Shown: positions 45,721-58,478, numbered from the stretch's first letter. The stretch: 64,000 bases of DNA from Amaranthus tricolor (GCF_026212465.1 NC_080048.1:31866517-31930516); one strand, 5' to 3'. Notes: generated from the sequence alone by a model not told the origin. Made by a program: numbers and translations.

Positions 45721-46111
45721 ATTAATTATTATTAACAAATATAATTTATTAAAATAAATATTAATTATTATTAATTTAACATAAAACGCAAAAATTAAAA
45801 AAAAGTTAAAAAAAATATATTCGACGGCACCAGTCACACGGAGTCTTCGAATAATTTCTTTTTATTTTTTTTGAATTTTGGAATGAGATTCGATTAGAAA
45901 TTACTTTGAATTGTTGTTTGTGTTTTGATTTCCTTAGCTTTAGCTCCACATCTTTTAAGTTTAAATTTAGTGTTTTTAGAGTGATAAAAGTGATACTGAG
46001 TGAGATTGAAGTGTTTGATACAAATTTTAAGTCTGGGGGCATTTTCATCATTTTATTTAAGTAAGGGTGGCGATAAAATGAAAAGGAAGTTTAAGGATTG
46101 TGTTAAATATA

Positions 46112-46606
46112 TTCTCCCTCTAATACAAATCAATTATTCTATTTGGATTTTCACTATATTGAATGTACTATTTAATCTTAATATTTTTAATCGTGAATGA
46201 TTAAAAATTATAAAAAATTAATTTTAATAAAATTTATATTTAAACGAATAAAATAACAACCCACTTAATTATATTTTTACATCTGGAGTAAAAATAGAAT
46301 ACAAATTAATAATGATCGATAAAATGTCAAAAAAACTAAAGAAAGAATTGGTGTGAAGTGGAGGGAGTTTTGTTTAAGGAACATAATATTTACAAGAAAT
46401 AATTATATAGCGGTAAAATTTACTCCAAATTTACGAGTTATAGTTATTATAATTGAATAGTGAAACCATTAAATTTCGGTGTTAACTTGATGAAATTGAA
46501 GAGAGCATGAGGAAAGTGTTGTTGTCATTGTTGAAGCTTGTAGATTGGAGAAAAACGGAGAATGAGAAGGTGATGAGAAAAAAAATGAGTTAACTTGGAT
46601 TAAGTA
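46112..46606. other. Spacer between MULE and Copia B
   Basis: AT-rich. Contains TCCCTCTAATACAAATCAAT at its start, possibly a decayed Stowaway end. No gene is supported. Confidence 0.5.
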
Positions 46607-46611
46607 GGTTT

Positions 46612-46812
46612 TGTTGTGATGGGACAATACATTGAATGCATTGTTTTGTGGAATTCTCTCTCTTGCAATAGTAATATATTTGTCTCCTTTGATCATCTTG
46701 CACTATATATATGTGCAAGATCTTGAATGCTGATATAAGATAATATAAGAAAACTGATATAAGTTCATCTCATATACTACTTTTCTCCTTATATTCTCCC
46801 TACCTTTTGACA
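46612..46812 (+). repeat. 5' LTR of Copia B
   Basis: Starts TGTTGTGATGGGAC and ends CTACCTTTTGACA. Contains the inverted repeat CTTGCACTATATATATGTGC / GCAAGATC around a TATA-like core. The 3' copy at 55630-55830 has five substitutions; its last bases read AATA where this copy has GACA. Confidence 0.97.
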
Positions 46813-46894
46813 CGTTATCAACACCATTTTTCACTCTCAAAACCCAAGAAGGTAATATTTTTTTTCAAAACATTATAACATTTTTAGCCACAAT

Positions 46895-47251
46895 ATGGAC
46901 CAACAATCAAATGGTATCAATATTATTATTCAAGTTGTTACTAACACCGTTTTATACTTTATCCTTGAAGAAAATTGTATATCTGTTACTACTAACCCAG
47001 CTAATAGTGATTCAAACCAACTGCAAAGACATAATCCAAATAATACCCATATAAATGAAAGCTCAATGCCAAGTCCCAATAATGCAACTAATCCACCAGC
47101 ACAACCACCTACTAATTAGCAACCACAATCTACTGATAACCCACCAGTCCAACCTACTAATGATCCTACAGTCCCACAAGAAAATAATAAAAGAAAAAAT
47201 GACGACGGCGAAGAAACTAGTAACAAACGTTTTCAGACTATTAACCCATAA
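46895..47251 (+). CDS. Leader ORF 'MDQQSNGIN' of Copia B, one internal stop
   Basis: The first ORF after the 5' LTR, 82 nt past its end. It encodes MDQQSNGINIIIQ, LYFILEEN, TTNPANSDSNQLQ, a Pro/Asn/Thr-rich stretch, a TAG at 47117-47119, and then in the same frame NKRKNDDGEETSNKR and INP with TAA at 47249. Without the stop the product is 118 codons. Start, TTNPA block and charged end match the ORF at 5383-5764 of Copia A. No known gag or pol domain. Being the first ORF on the genomic RNA, it would be translated ahead of gag. Confidence 0.6.
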
Positions 47252-47307
47252 AATAATTTATTTTAATAATGTCATTTAACCTTTATGTTCGTTTTTTTAC
47301 TTTTTCA

Positions 47308-47399
47308 GCCACCTATATGGACTGGCTAATAATATTTTGTAATTACCGCCTTTATGGACTGGCTAATTTAGTATTGTTATCGCTTTTATGGACGGTTTT
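47308..47399 (+). repeat. Three-copy short repeat in Copia B leader
   Basis: GCCACCTATATGGACTGGCT at 47308, ACCGCCTTTATGGACTGGCT at 47345 and ATCGCTTTTATGGACGGTTT at 47380. Spacing is about 35 bp. They match the three copies at 5180-5305 of Copia A in number, order and sequence, including the ACGG variant in the copy nearest gag. Confidence 0.7.
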
Positions 47400-47673
47400 A
47401 TCTCTATTTATCTGATCATGTCATCATATTATGTGCATATGCATTCGGTTATTTTAGTCTATAAATTATATAATCACTTAATAAACTCATAAAATATAAT
47501 TTCACCTTCAAATAATAATAAATAACGATTTTATTTGATTCTATTTTGTTTAACACTATAATAATAAATTGTCTTAATTTACCTATAACACAGATTATTA
47601 GCAGACATGACACATGACCACATTATTTCTACACAACATAAAATCCTTTTCAAATTGTAAAATATCACCTTGG

Positions 47674-47737
47674 GATGAATGAGTGGTCCGAAAATTATAA
47701 TTTAAGTAAATCGTCAAGGGTTCGATTCTGAAAAAAA

Positions 47738-47777
<40 letters not shown>

Positions 47778-47778
47778 T

Positions 47779-47825
<47 letters not shown>
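47674..47825 (+). repeat. SINE-like remnant followed by (AAT)n
   Basis: GATGAATGAGTGG and GGGTTCGATTCTG fit loose Pol III A and B boxes about 40 bp apart. They are followed by an A run and about 80 bp of AAT units. It may be a short tRNA-derived SINE that inserted into the Copia leader, its tail having grown into the microsatellite. Confidence 0.45.
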
Positions 47826-47826
<1 letters not shown>

Positions 47827-48048
47827 TAATAAAATATAAAATTTACCTTTTTACCCCCTATAAATAGGGACTTCTACCGTCACAAACTCACACACACCAC
47901 TCACACCTTATCCCAAACACAATAAATAATTTTTTTTTTCATCTTCTTCTTCCTTCAACCATCCATTGCAAACAATACATCTACAAACACCCACAACAAT
48001 CCAATTGCCGACAATATAAGTAAAATACTAGACGCATTCCTTATCATT

Positions 48049-48105
48049 ATGGGTTTAATTGTATTACTCGTAGCATTAATGCTCTACCTAATTATCCAAA
48101 AATAA
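48049..48105 (+). CDS. Small membrane-peptide ORF upstream of gag (element B)
   Basis: The only ATG in frame gives IMGLIVLLVALMLYLIIQK without its leading Ile. The frame is open from 47926 and reads NNPIADNISKILDAFLI just before, which parallels the relative at 4760-4915. If translated from this ATG it is an 18-residue hydrophobic peptide. A longer product would need splicing or a non-ATG start. The codon-level match to Copia A (four synonymous, one conservative change in 11 codons) is the main evidence that it codes. Confidence 0.5.
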   Translation: MGLIVLLVALMLYLIIQK

Positions 48106-48320
48106 ATTATAAATCTTGCATTTTTATAGCAATATGTATTTATTTTTTGTTTGTTTTATTATCTATTAATACTATCTATTTTATTTTTATTTATAATTAT
48201 ATTGTACTTATTATGTTTGAGATATTAAATCAGAGGGAGATAAGACTAATATGCTTTAATATCTCTGATGATACACAAAATCATTAAATAACCTTGTCAT
48301 TTTCTCAATTGTAGAAAATA

Positions 48321-49410
48321 ATGGCTGATCTCAAAAAGAGAGAATTCAATGCCCTGGAATTAACAGGAAACAATTTTATACAATGGGCTTCAGATGTCAA
48401 ATTATATCTAAAAGGAAAAAGTTTATTATACACAATAATTGAACTTAATCTCACCGACAAAGGAAAGGGTATTGAAAGAGATCCTATAAAAATTGAGGAA
48501 GATAAGGCAAAAGCTGCATCAATTTTGAGACATCATTTAACCGACAGTCTCAAACATGAATAGACTAATTATGAGGACCCAAAATTACTTTGGGAAGAGC
48601 TAAATGAAAGATTTGGCCATAATAAAAGTGTACTTCTCCCAAAGGCCATCGATGAATGGCGAGAGTTAAGATTTCAAGATTTCAAATCAATCAGTGATTA
48701 TAATTCAGCCCTTCATCTGATAAAATCAAAATTAGTCTATTGTGGACAAATAATAACAGATGAAGAAATGATAGAAAAAAACATTATCAACCTTTCACGT
48801 AAATAGCATTTTGTTACAACAACATTATCGTGAAAGGCATTTTAAGAAATATCATGAATTGCTAAAAACACTTCTTGTTGCGGAGCAAAATAATGAACTA
48901 TTATTGAAAGATCACAACAGGAGACCTGTTGGGACTATGCCCTTTAATGAGACAAATATGATTGAGAGGAATGTGCGCCATCGAGGTCGTGGAAACTATT
49001 TTATAAGAGGCAGAGGTCGTGGAAAATATCACGAAAAGAGCGGCATGAATACTTTCGAACAAGGAAATTTCTATGGCCGTAGTCGTGGTCGTGGTCATGG
49101 ACTTAGTCGTGGCCGTGGACGTAGCCACGTTTATGAAAGAAATATATTTCCCCCCTGAAATGATATAATTTTAAACAAGTCCAGAAATACAAAAGCACAT
49201 GTAATACATTGGGGGCGAACTTGTCGTACCGCCAAACATTTAGTGGATTTATATCAAGCTTCCAAGAAAAACAAAGGAAAAGGGGCAGAAGCAAATTTTG
49301 TAAATGAAGCAAGTACATCTGGGCCCACCTTAGATGTCTCCGATTTCTTTACTGAGGATGTGAACCTCCACAAACTTGATCCCCAAGAAGAAGATAATTA
49401 CATCTTTTGA
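48321..49410 (+). pseudogene. Copia gag (element B)
   Basis: Starts MADLKKREFNALELTGNNFI. A TAG at 48561-48563 interrupts LTDSLKHE / TNYEDPKLLW, and a frame change near 48800 separates MIEK from LQQHYRERHFKKYHEL. An RGRGRGKYHEK and SRGRGHGLSRGRGRS-rich tail follows. The zinc knuckle has lost its first Cys residues (HVIHWGRTC remains). The frame ends PQEEDNYIF and TGA. It aligns to gag of Copia A along its length. Confidence 0.88.
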
Positions 49411-49552
49411 GATGACTAGATGCATTTTTTGTGTATCTAACTTGTTTTTCATTTGATAAGTTGTAATTCTCTACTTATGTTTTTTTTTGTATTGAGTATT
49501 CTAGCTTTATATTAATAATATAATTTTTTTTTTCTTCTTCTTCTCTTGTCTT

Positions 49553-51024
49553 AGAAAATGAAATGTCAGTACTTGGATCAACATTTCATTGCCTCCTGGA
49601 CAGTGGAGCAAGACATACAATATTGAAAAATCGATAATATTTTTCAAACCTAACATTGCTTGAGGCAAATGTTAATACCATATCAGGAACAACAAAATTA
49701 ATCGAAGGCACTGGAAAAGCATGCATCATACTCCCTATGGGGACAAAATTAGAAATAAATGATGCACTATACTCGAGTAAATCTCGAAGAAATCTTATCA
49801 GTTTCAAGGCAATAAGACAAAATGGTTACCATATGGAAACCAAAAGTATAAATGAAAAAGAATTCTTATGCCTTACAGCAGAAAGAAATAGAACGAAAAT
49901 TATCCTTGAAAGGATGCCAGCATATTCATCGGGGTTGTATCTCATCCATATACGACTGATTGAAATAAATATGATAAGATTAGACAATAAGGAGCTATTC
50001 ACTTTATGGCATGACCGCTTAGGTCATCCTGGCACTGGGATGATGTATAAAATAATAGAAAATTCAGCCCAGTCGAATGAGCTCTTATGCACCTCTTGTT
50101 CTCTTGGAAAATTTATTACTAGACCATCAGTAAATAAGATTGTTACTGAATCTCCTATATTTCTTGAAAGAATTCAAGGAGATATATGTGGACCAATTAA
50201 TCCACCATGTGGACCTTTTAGGTACTTCATGGTCTTAATAAATGCTTCCACAAGATGGTCACATATAAGCCTTCTATCAAGTAGAAACAATGCATTTGCA
50301 AAACTACTTGCACAAATCATCAAATTGAAAAATCATTTTCCTGATTATACAATAAAAAGTATTAGATTGGACAATGCCGGCGAATTCACATCTCAAACTT
50401 TTAATGATTATTGCATGTCAATTGGAATTAAAGTGGAACACCCTGTGCCACATGTTCACACACAAAATGGTCTTGCTGAATCCTTAATTAAGAGATTGCA
50501 ATTAATTGCAAGACCACTGCTAATGAAATCAAAATCACCATCACCGGCCTGGGGTTATGCAATATTACATGCAGCATCATTGATTAGACTAAGACCTACA
50601 ACTTATCATAAATATTCGCCAATGCAATTAGTAGCTGGTCATGAACCAAATATTTCACATTTGAAAATCTTTGGATGCGCTGTATATGTGCCCATTGCTC
50701 CCCCTCAACGTACAAAAATGGGTCCACAAAGAAGAATGGGAATATATGTCAGTTTGAATCTCCATCAATCATTCGATATCTTGAACCATTAACTGGTGAC
50801 CAATTTCAAGCTAGATTTGCTGATTGCCACTTTAATGAGACAATATTTTCATCCTTAGGGGGAGAGAATGTGGACTTACAGAAAAGAAATATAGAACTTA
50901 TTTGGAAAGCAACACATTTAGAATATTTAGACCCAAAAACAAAATCATGTGAACAAGAAGTATAACGAATTATTCATCTACAAAGTGTTGCTAACCAATT
51001 ACCTGATGCATTCACAGATACTAA
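49553..51024 (+). pseudogene. Copia protease and integrase (element B)
   Basis: Protease active site LDSGARHTILK (about 49597), cut by a TAA soon after. Then 378 open residues from 49656: ISGTTKLIEGTG, the zinc finger LWHDRLGHPGTGMM with CTSCSLGK, the integrase core GDICGPI, RLDNAGEF and GLAESLIKR (D, D and E all present), and the C-terminal part with VYVPIAPPQRTKMG. The frame shifts near 50757 and continues to about 50965. It stops where the solo LTR inserted. Confidence 0.9.
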
Positions 51025-51029
51025 GAGAG

Positions 51030-53514
51030 TGTAACACCCCGATATTTTCCCGATATATTAAATGATTTGCTAGTAATATTATTATTTTTATTATTATTAT
51101 TTTTTTAGAAAAAATATATATTTCTTTTTATTATTTATTTTGTTAGTAGATTAAATCATGAGACTTCAACTTTTAAGGCAATTAAAATCATTTTAAGCCC
51201 AAATCTTTTTCCTAATCTATCTTTAACTTCAAAAAAAAAATAAAAATAAAAATAAAAACAAAAAAAATAAAATAAAATAAATGGGAAGTGGAATCATTTG
51301 GCCGGCCATATGGAGGGTTAAGGGGGGATTAGTAACCTCTTAGGAAGATTGAAGATCAAGGAATTATTGCCTTCTATAATTATTTCCTTAATTTCCTTAA
51401 TTCCTTTATTTCCTTAATCTCCTAATTACCTTACATCTTTTCATTTTCAAACCATTTGCAAGTAAGAAAACACTCCCAAAACACTACATTTCTCACGCCT
51501 AAATCCTCCACCTTGGTTCATCAATTTTGGTGTTTTGTTCTTGAAGCAATTGTGAGTAATCCTTAATCTAGTTTTTATTTTTTAAATTTTAATTTAAATT
51601 TCTATGATTTTTATGTGTGTTATTTTATAGTTTATGATTTATTCATGATTTAAAATTCATGTGTGGAAGTATGATGTTTTTCCATTTAAATTAATGTATG
51701 GTTTTAGGGTTTTAGATATGTTTACATGTGTATGAAGAATTATTTGAAGAATGATTGAAAAAAAAAATATATATATATGTATATACAAAAAAAAAAAAAA
51801 AATGGTTGCTCATATAAAAAAAAATATATGTGGTGATGGAAATTTATTTTTATTTTTATTGATAAATAGTGGAGATTTATAATGTTGGTAGAGAAATATA
51901 CATGTATATGTGTGGTGTGTTTGTGTGTGTAAATTGGTGTAAAAAGATTTATTTTTGAGAAAAATATAAATAAATAATTAAAATTTATTTTTGGATGTGA
52001 TCATGAAAATTATGTAAATTTTATTGTTTAGATTTAATAGGGAATAAAGCATTGAAATTTATATATTTGTGATAAAAAAATGAGATCCCGTAGGTTTTGA
52101 AGATGATGGAAAAATTGTGTTTTTGGAGCATTTTTGGCTTTAAAATTAAGTTAAAAATACTTATACTATATTATAAATTATGAAAATTGGTACTCGGGGG
52201 TTTTGACGCCTTCCGGACGCAACGGTGAAGTCGGATTTTCAGTTTGACAGTTTTAAGATGAGTTTCTGGACAGATTGTATAGGCTGTCCGGTTTTGTGTA
52301 TATACCATGTCATAGTATGTGATGGATGTTCATGTTGTGTGTAGTATTCTAGGTATGGATGTGATTGTATATGTGTGTTATGGATGATTTGAGGAAAATG
52401 TGTATGTGTGCTTATTTCCCGAATACGATTGAACCTTGTAGGAAGTCGATTCGTGACCGGGAATTGATTAAGACGCTTGCGAGTTGGTTATCTTGCTTAA
52501 GGTATGTACACGCAGCGTGGTTCACATTAGTCCGATGTATCATGTATTAATGATACCCGAAAGTAAGGCATGGGTATATAGAACGAATAATGTTATCGTT
52601 CGAATCAATAATTTTATACATTGTTATGATAAGTAGAGGTAGTATGTCCTCACTAACTTAAAAGTGGACGTAGTATGACGTCAATCTTTATATATTGTTT
52701 TGATAAATGGAGGTAGTATGACCTTACTAACTTAAAAAGTGGACGTAGTATGACGTCAATTGGTGGAAAAGAATTACTCGCGGTATATGAGGGCATTATG
52801 AGCCACCGCGGGGGTATGCATACTTAACTATAGACACCGAAGTAAGGCGAGTGTCTATGGTAGAGGCTTGCTTAGGGGTTAGCTCCCCCTAATGTATTGT
52901 CTCACTTATGGAGTTTGGAGTGTACCGGCAGTATGGCTGGATAGTACAGCAGTATGGCTGACTAACTTTTACATGAAAATAAATATTCTTAATAAGCATG
53001 ATCGAAGCGTACGGTTCTGTGATTTGTTAGCTAATTAATTAAAACTTTCTCTTGTGTTATTATTTATTGGTATGCGACGTTCGCTGACGTGTGCTTTTGG
53101 TCTTAACGACCCTGCGATGATGTTGTGTCCTATCTGGGCAATGACTAGCAGTAAGTTAAGTTGCAGGTCTGGGGAGTGAGGATTGTCCCTTGAAGAAATA
53201 AATTATTAGGGTAGAAAAGTCTTAATAAGATCTTAAAAATTTAGTTTAAAGAACATTTGGTTTTTATGAGGCGACTTTCGTTCTCAAGTTGTAATAAGTA
53301 GATTTAACTTTTCGTTCTTATCCGCTGCTAAGAATTTCTTATTATCTAGTAGATCTTAATAACGCTAATAGAACTCGATCCGCACGTTTTCCTTAACTTC
53401 AAAACCGTTTTAAAATGTTTTCTAACATCCCGGTTTGACTCGGATTATAGTTGTCTCGTTTTTAAAAGGTCATTTTCTCTTTTCGTACGACCCGAGTTAT
53501 TCCGAGATGTTACA
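51030..53514 (+). mobile_element. 2485-bp Gypsy-type solo LTR nested in Copia B
   Basis: Starts TGTAACACCCCGATATTTTC and ends TTATTCCGAGATGTTACA. It is flanked by a perfect 5-bp duplication GAGAG (51025-51029, 53515-53519). The coding frame of Copia B continues directly across the two flanks, which fixes both borders. There is no second LTR, primer site or coding region, so it is best read as a solo LTR; a long non-coding element cannot be ruled out. The orientation is not certain. Confidence 0.9.
52610..52760 (+). repeat. 75-bp duplication with twin TGACGTCA sites
   Basis: Two copies of a unit of about 75 bp (ACTAACTTAAAAGTGGACGT-like) in the solo LTR. Each ends GTAGTATGACGTCAAT, with a perfect TGACGTCA palindrome at 52676-52683 and 52751-52758, the core recognised by plant bZIP factors. 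Confidence 0.85.
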
Positions 53515-53519
53515 GAGAG

Positions 53520-55452
53520 TTACAAAATCACATATACCAGCAGCAAATACTCCAGCTCAAATAGAAATTCCTGATGAAAAAGCAAAAAGTGATGAAATTG
53601 TTGTGCAAAGAAAGCGTGGAAGGCCACTTGGTTCAAAAGACTTAAAACCAAGAAATTTGAGAAACCTAGAAGGTGCACAAAATAACATTCAAAATGAAAA
53701 TGAAAATAAAGGAGAAAATCAAGATATCTTCGATAATGAAAAGGATGAAAATTATGAAATCTCAATAAATTATATTTTCTCCAAGAAAAAATGGAATCGA
53801 AAAGGGATCATTCCAAATGAATCCTTTGCTTATTCTGTAGCTATTGAAATAATAAATGATGAAAATGATCTTGAGCTAATATCGATAAATGAATGCAGAA
53901 AAAAGACCTGATTGGCCAAGATGGAAAGAAGCAATTGAGGCGGAATTAAAATCATTAGAAAAAAGGAAAGTTTTTGGGCAAATTTTACAAACTCCAAAAG
54001 TCATAAAACCCGTAGGCTTCAAATGGGTATTTGTAAGAAAAAGAAATGAGAAAAATGAAATTGTTAGATACAAAGCAAGACTTGTAGCTCAAGGTTTTTC
54101 TCAAATGCTAGGAGTTGATTATGAAGAAACCTACTTCCCAGTAGTTGATGCAACCACACTCAGATTTTTGGTAAGTTTAACAGTTTCTCAAAGCCTACAC
54201 ATGAGATTGATGGATGTCGTAACTGCGTATTTATATGGGTTACTCGACACAGACATCTATATGAAGGACTAAACTTACCAACAAAGAATGTACCTAGAGA
54301 GATATTTTTTATAAAATTAAAGAAATCATTGTATGGATTAAAGCAATCTGGGCGAATGTGGTATAATCGTTTGAGTGAATATCTTATGAAAGCAGGATTC
54401 AAAAACAACCAAATTAGCCCATGTGTATTCATCAAACGATCTCAAGTCGGTTTCGTAATAATTGCTGTGTATGTAGATGACTTAAATCTGATTGGAACCC
54501 CAAGAGAAATTGAGATAATAGCTAAATATTTGATGAAAGAATTTGAGATGAAGGATTTAGTAAAAACTCAATTCTGTCTTGGTCTACAAATTGAACATTT
54601 GAAAAGTGGAATATTTGTCCATTAGAGCAATTATACTGAGAAAGTTTTGAAACGATTTTACATGGACGAAGCTCATCCACTAAGTTCCCCAATGGTGGTA
54701 CGATCACTAAATATAAAAGATGACCCATTCCGCCACAAGAAGAAGACGAAGAAATTTTAGGCCCGGAAGTGCCATACTTGAGTGCCATTGGTGCTTTAAT
54801 GTACTTAGCAAATAATACAAGACCTGATATAGCATTTTCTGTAAATTTATTAGCTAGGTATAGCAATGCACCAACAGAAAGACATTAGAATGGGATAAAA
54901 CATCTATTTCGATACCTAAAGGGAACTGTAGACCTTGGATTATTTTTCCAGTCAGGAAATGATACCATACTCACTGGATATGCTGATGCAGGGTATCTAT
55001 CTGATCCACATACAGCCAAGTCACAAACTGGATATGTATTTACATATGCAGGAACCGTAATATCTTGGAAATCAACAAAACAAACTCTAACGGCTACATC
55101 CTCAAATCATGCAGAATTGATAGCTTTATATGAAGCCAACCGTGAGTGTGTATGGTTGAGGTCCATGATCGGCCAACTCCAAAAGGATTGTGGCTTAAAC
55201 GATACAACTAGGGCTCCAACTACAGTTTATGAAGGTAATGATGCATGTATCAATCAAGTCAGAGAAGGATACATCAGAGGAGACAGAACAAAACACTTGT
55301 CACCGAAATTATTCTTGGCACATGATCTACAGAGAGATAAAAAGATGAAAGTCCAAGAAATTCAATCCTGTGAAAATCAAGTTGATTTATTCACAAAGTC
55401 ACTCCCGTCAAAGCAATTTGAGTATTTGGTACGCAAGATTGGGATGTGCTGA
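53520..55452 (+). pseudogene. Copia RT and RNase H (element B)
   Basis: The linker (RKRGRPLGSKDL) leads into RT: RPDWPRWKEAIEAELKSLEK, WVFVRKRNEKNEIVRYKARL, DVVTAYLYG, a TAA near 54270, then YGLKQSGRMW, catalytic YVDDL (about 54472), then RNase H with GYADAGYLSD, HAELIAL and RTKHLSPKLF. The usual EDN motif is EGN. The end reads SLPSKQFEYLVRKIGMC with TGA at 55450. Several stops and frame changes. Confidence 0.9.
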
Positions 55453-55620
55453 TTTCGAGACTTATGTTAACTTCAGGGGGAGAAATATGCTCACTGTACT
55501 CTTTTTTCCTTTGATCAGCATTTTTTATCCCACTGGGTTTTTTCTGATAAAGGTTTTTAATGAGATAGTTTTAAGATTATGAATGCCATATTAAAATTTC
55601 CACATATATGTAATGCATTC

Positions 55621-55629
55621 AAGGGGGAG
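55621..55629 (+). other. Polypurine tract of Copia B
   Basis: AAGGGGGAG directly precedes the 3' LTR. In LTR elements this tract primes plus-strand DNA synthesis. A second purine block (AGGGGGAG, about 55475-55483) follows the end of pol. Confidence 0.9.
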
Positions 55630-55830
55630 TGTTGTGATGAGACAATACATTGAATGCATTGTTTTGTGGAATTCTATCTCTTGCAATAGTAATATATTTG
55701 TCTCCTTTGATCATCTTGCACTATATATATGTGCAAGATCTTGAATGCTGATATAAGATGATATAAGAAAACTGATATAAGTTCATCTCATATACTACTT
55801 TTCTCCTTATATTCTCCCTACCTTTTAATA
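55630..55830 (+). repeat. 3' LTR of Copia B
   Basis: Starts TGTTGTGATGAGAC and ends CCTTTTAATA. Same length as the 5' copy. The final CA has become TA. GGTTT follows as target duplication. Confidence 0.97.
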
Positions 55831-56049
55831 GGTTTGGTATAAAGATGTAATAGTCAAAGACTCAAAGGTATACAGGGGGAGTCGAAGGTTAAAAAACCAA
55901 CTTATTAGGTCATCTAAAACATCAGTGATCGAAATCTAGTGATATGGTTACATTTGTTCTACTTTTTGATAGTGGATATAACTCGTAAATATTGAAATTT
56001 TTGGCTTATAATTAATAAATGACCTAAACTTTGCTGCTATAATTTATAA

Positions 56050-56261
56050 GCATCATAACATATCATACCATACCATCATACCCAGTTCCCGCTCAGTAGT
56101 AGGGTTTGGGGGGAGTGACAACAAACAAATCACACATGTACCCCTCCACATAAAGGGTAGGAGGAATGTGATTGAAGAGACCCCAAATAATAAAGCCCGG
56201 TAAAGAAAGCGGTGAGTGGCACTGATAATGTATTAGATACGCTACTTGTAGATTCCAACAC
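56050..56261 (-). mobile_element. RTE-tailed SINE/LINE end, interrupted by Cassandra
   Basis: On the minus strand: GGGGTCTCTTCAATC, CCCTTTATGTGGAGGGGTAC, CTCCCCCCAAACCCTAC, TGAGCGGGAACTGGGTATGA, then TGGTATGGTATGATATG. This order resembles the 3' part of RTE LINEs and the SINEs they mobilise. The Cassandra LTR inserted at its upstream side. Confidence 0.65.
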
Positions 56262-56531
56262 TGTAACACCTCTTCCCCTTGGACCGTCGGCGTCTACCAA
56301 TGGAGACTGTAGACTGGCCCCACAGACCAACACAAGTCTTTTTAACGCACTTTTGTCTCACTTGTGCGCACCGAGAAAACTTCCGAGGAGGTCACCCATC
56401 CTAAGATTAGTCCACACCAAACACGCTTAACTGTGAAGTTTTTAGCTAATGGGCTTCCATGAAAAGAATATGCACCTTGTTGATATGAGTAGTCTATCAA
56501 TTCTTTTCAAATCTCACTCTGAGGTATCATA
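56262..56531 (-). mobile_element. Cassandra TRIM solo LTR, second copy
   Basis: 270 bp flanked by the perfect 5-bp duplication AACAC (56257-56261, 56532-56536). On the minus strand it starts TATGATACCTCAG (TG changed to TA) and ends AGGTGTTACA. The 5S-like core is in the minus orientation (CACAGTTAAGCGTGTTTGG; GGATGGGTGACCTCCTCGGA). About the same length as the copy at 36711. Confidence 0.93.
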
Positions 56532-56536
56532 AACAC

Positions 56537-57796
<1,260 letters not shown>

Positions 57797-57954
57797 GAGA
57801 CGTAGAATTTATGATTAGCTTAGGAAAACAAATTAATATTGGCTAAAATGTTTTCGAGGAGCATATACTTTGTTCATATGAGCCTCGTCAAAGTTGCTTA
57901 CGGTCATAACCTACATGGAAATTAGGTAAAAATAGTAATTTGAGACTTTTTTAA

Positions 57955-58155
57955 AAGAAAAAAATTACCTATAATAATCTAACTTTTTTATGATTTTCCT
58001 ACAATAATTACATTTATTGATTTACCATGAATAATCCCAATTTTAGGAAGCCTTTGCCTAGAGTAAACTTGGGTAACCCGATGACCTGCTATAGTAGGTG
58101 ATTCACGAAAAAAGTAAACTAAAATAAATCAGAATTATTCTTCAGTAAATTACCT
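57955..58155. mobile_element. MITE related to the one at 30521-30820
   Basis: The left arm holds ACCTATAATAATCTAACTTT, CCTACAATAATTACATTTAT and ACCATGAATAATCCCAATTT, matching the arm words of the intron 6 MITE. The right arm is reduced (AATAAATCAGAATTATTC, AAATTACCT). Confidence 0.6.
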
Positions 58156-58478
58156 AATTAATTAGCAACTTAATCACCCAATTAACTCATATAACTTCCC
58201 ATCACATGTGCTAACTTTAGGCAGTTTTATGGGATTAAAATAACACCACAAAACGTGTGGCATCCCTTAAGCAAATCGTGACTTTTTAAATCATCAAGGA
58301 TAAATAAATATGCTACCGTTCCTTACAAATATTCCAGTAAGCCCATATGAGGTTTGGGATGAGGTATTGGAAAGGGAGGGGGCGGAGATATGAGGTTTTC
58401 TTTTTATTTTTTCTATCTTTTTCTTTTACTTTTTGTGGGGAATTCCACATGATAGCATCGAATTTTCATGAAACACCA

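Larger units (their letters stand above)
40530..46103 (+). mobile_element. MULE of the same family as the 10043-11750 element
   Basis: Flanked by the 8-bp direct repeat TAAATATA (40522-40529, 46104-46111). The left end has TTATTAAACTTCGTCATCCT and the reversed right end CCTTAAACTTCCTTTTCATT, followed by TTTTATCGCCACCC. It carries a conserved 33-nt first exon and a piece of the second exon of the transposase gene; the rest is missing. A large LTR-like insertion (about 41000-44991) fills the middle. Confidence 0.75.
46612..55830 (+). mobile_element. Copia LTR retrotransposon B, both LTRs present
   Basis: Two 201-bp LTRs, the 5-bp target duplication GGTTT (46607-46611, 55831-55835), a candidate primer site CGTTATCAACACC, a polypurine tract AAGGGGGAG and the full order of leader ORFs, gag, protease, integrase, RT and RNase H. 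The LTRs differ at 5 of 201 positions, so insertion is fairly recent on an evolutionary scale. A 2485-bp solo LTR with its own 5-bp duplication interrupts the integrase-RT linker. Without it and its duplication the element would be about 6.7 kb. Stops and frameshifts in gag and pol make it non-autonomous. Confidence 0.97.
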
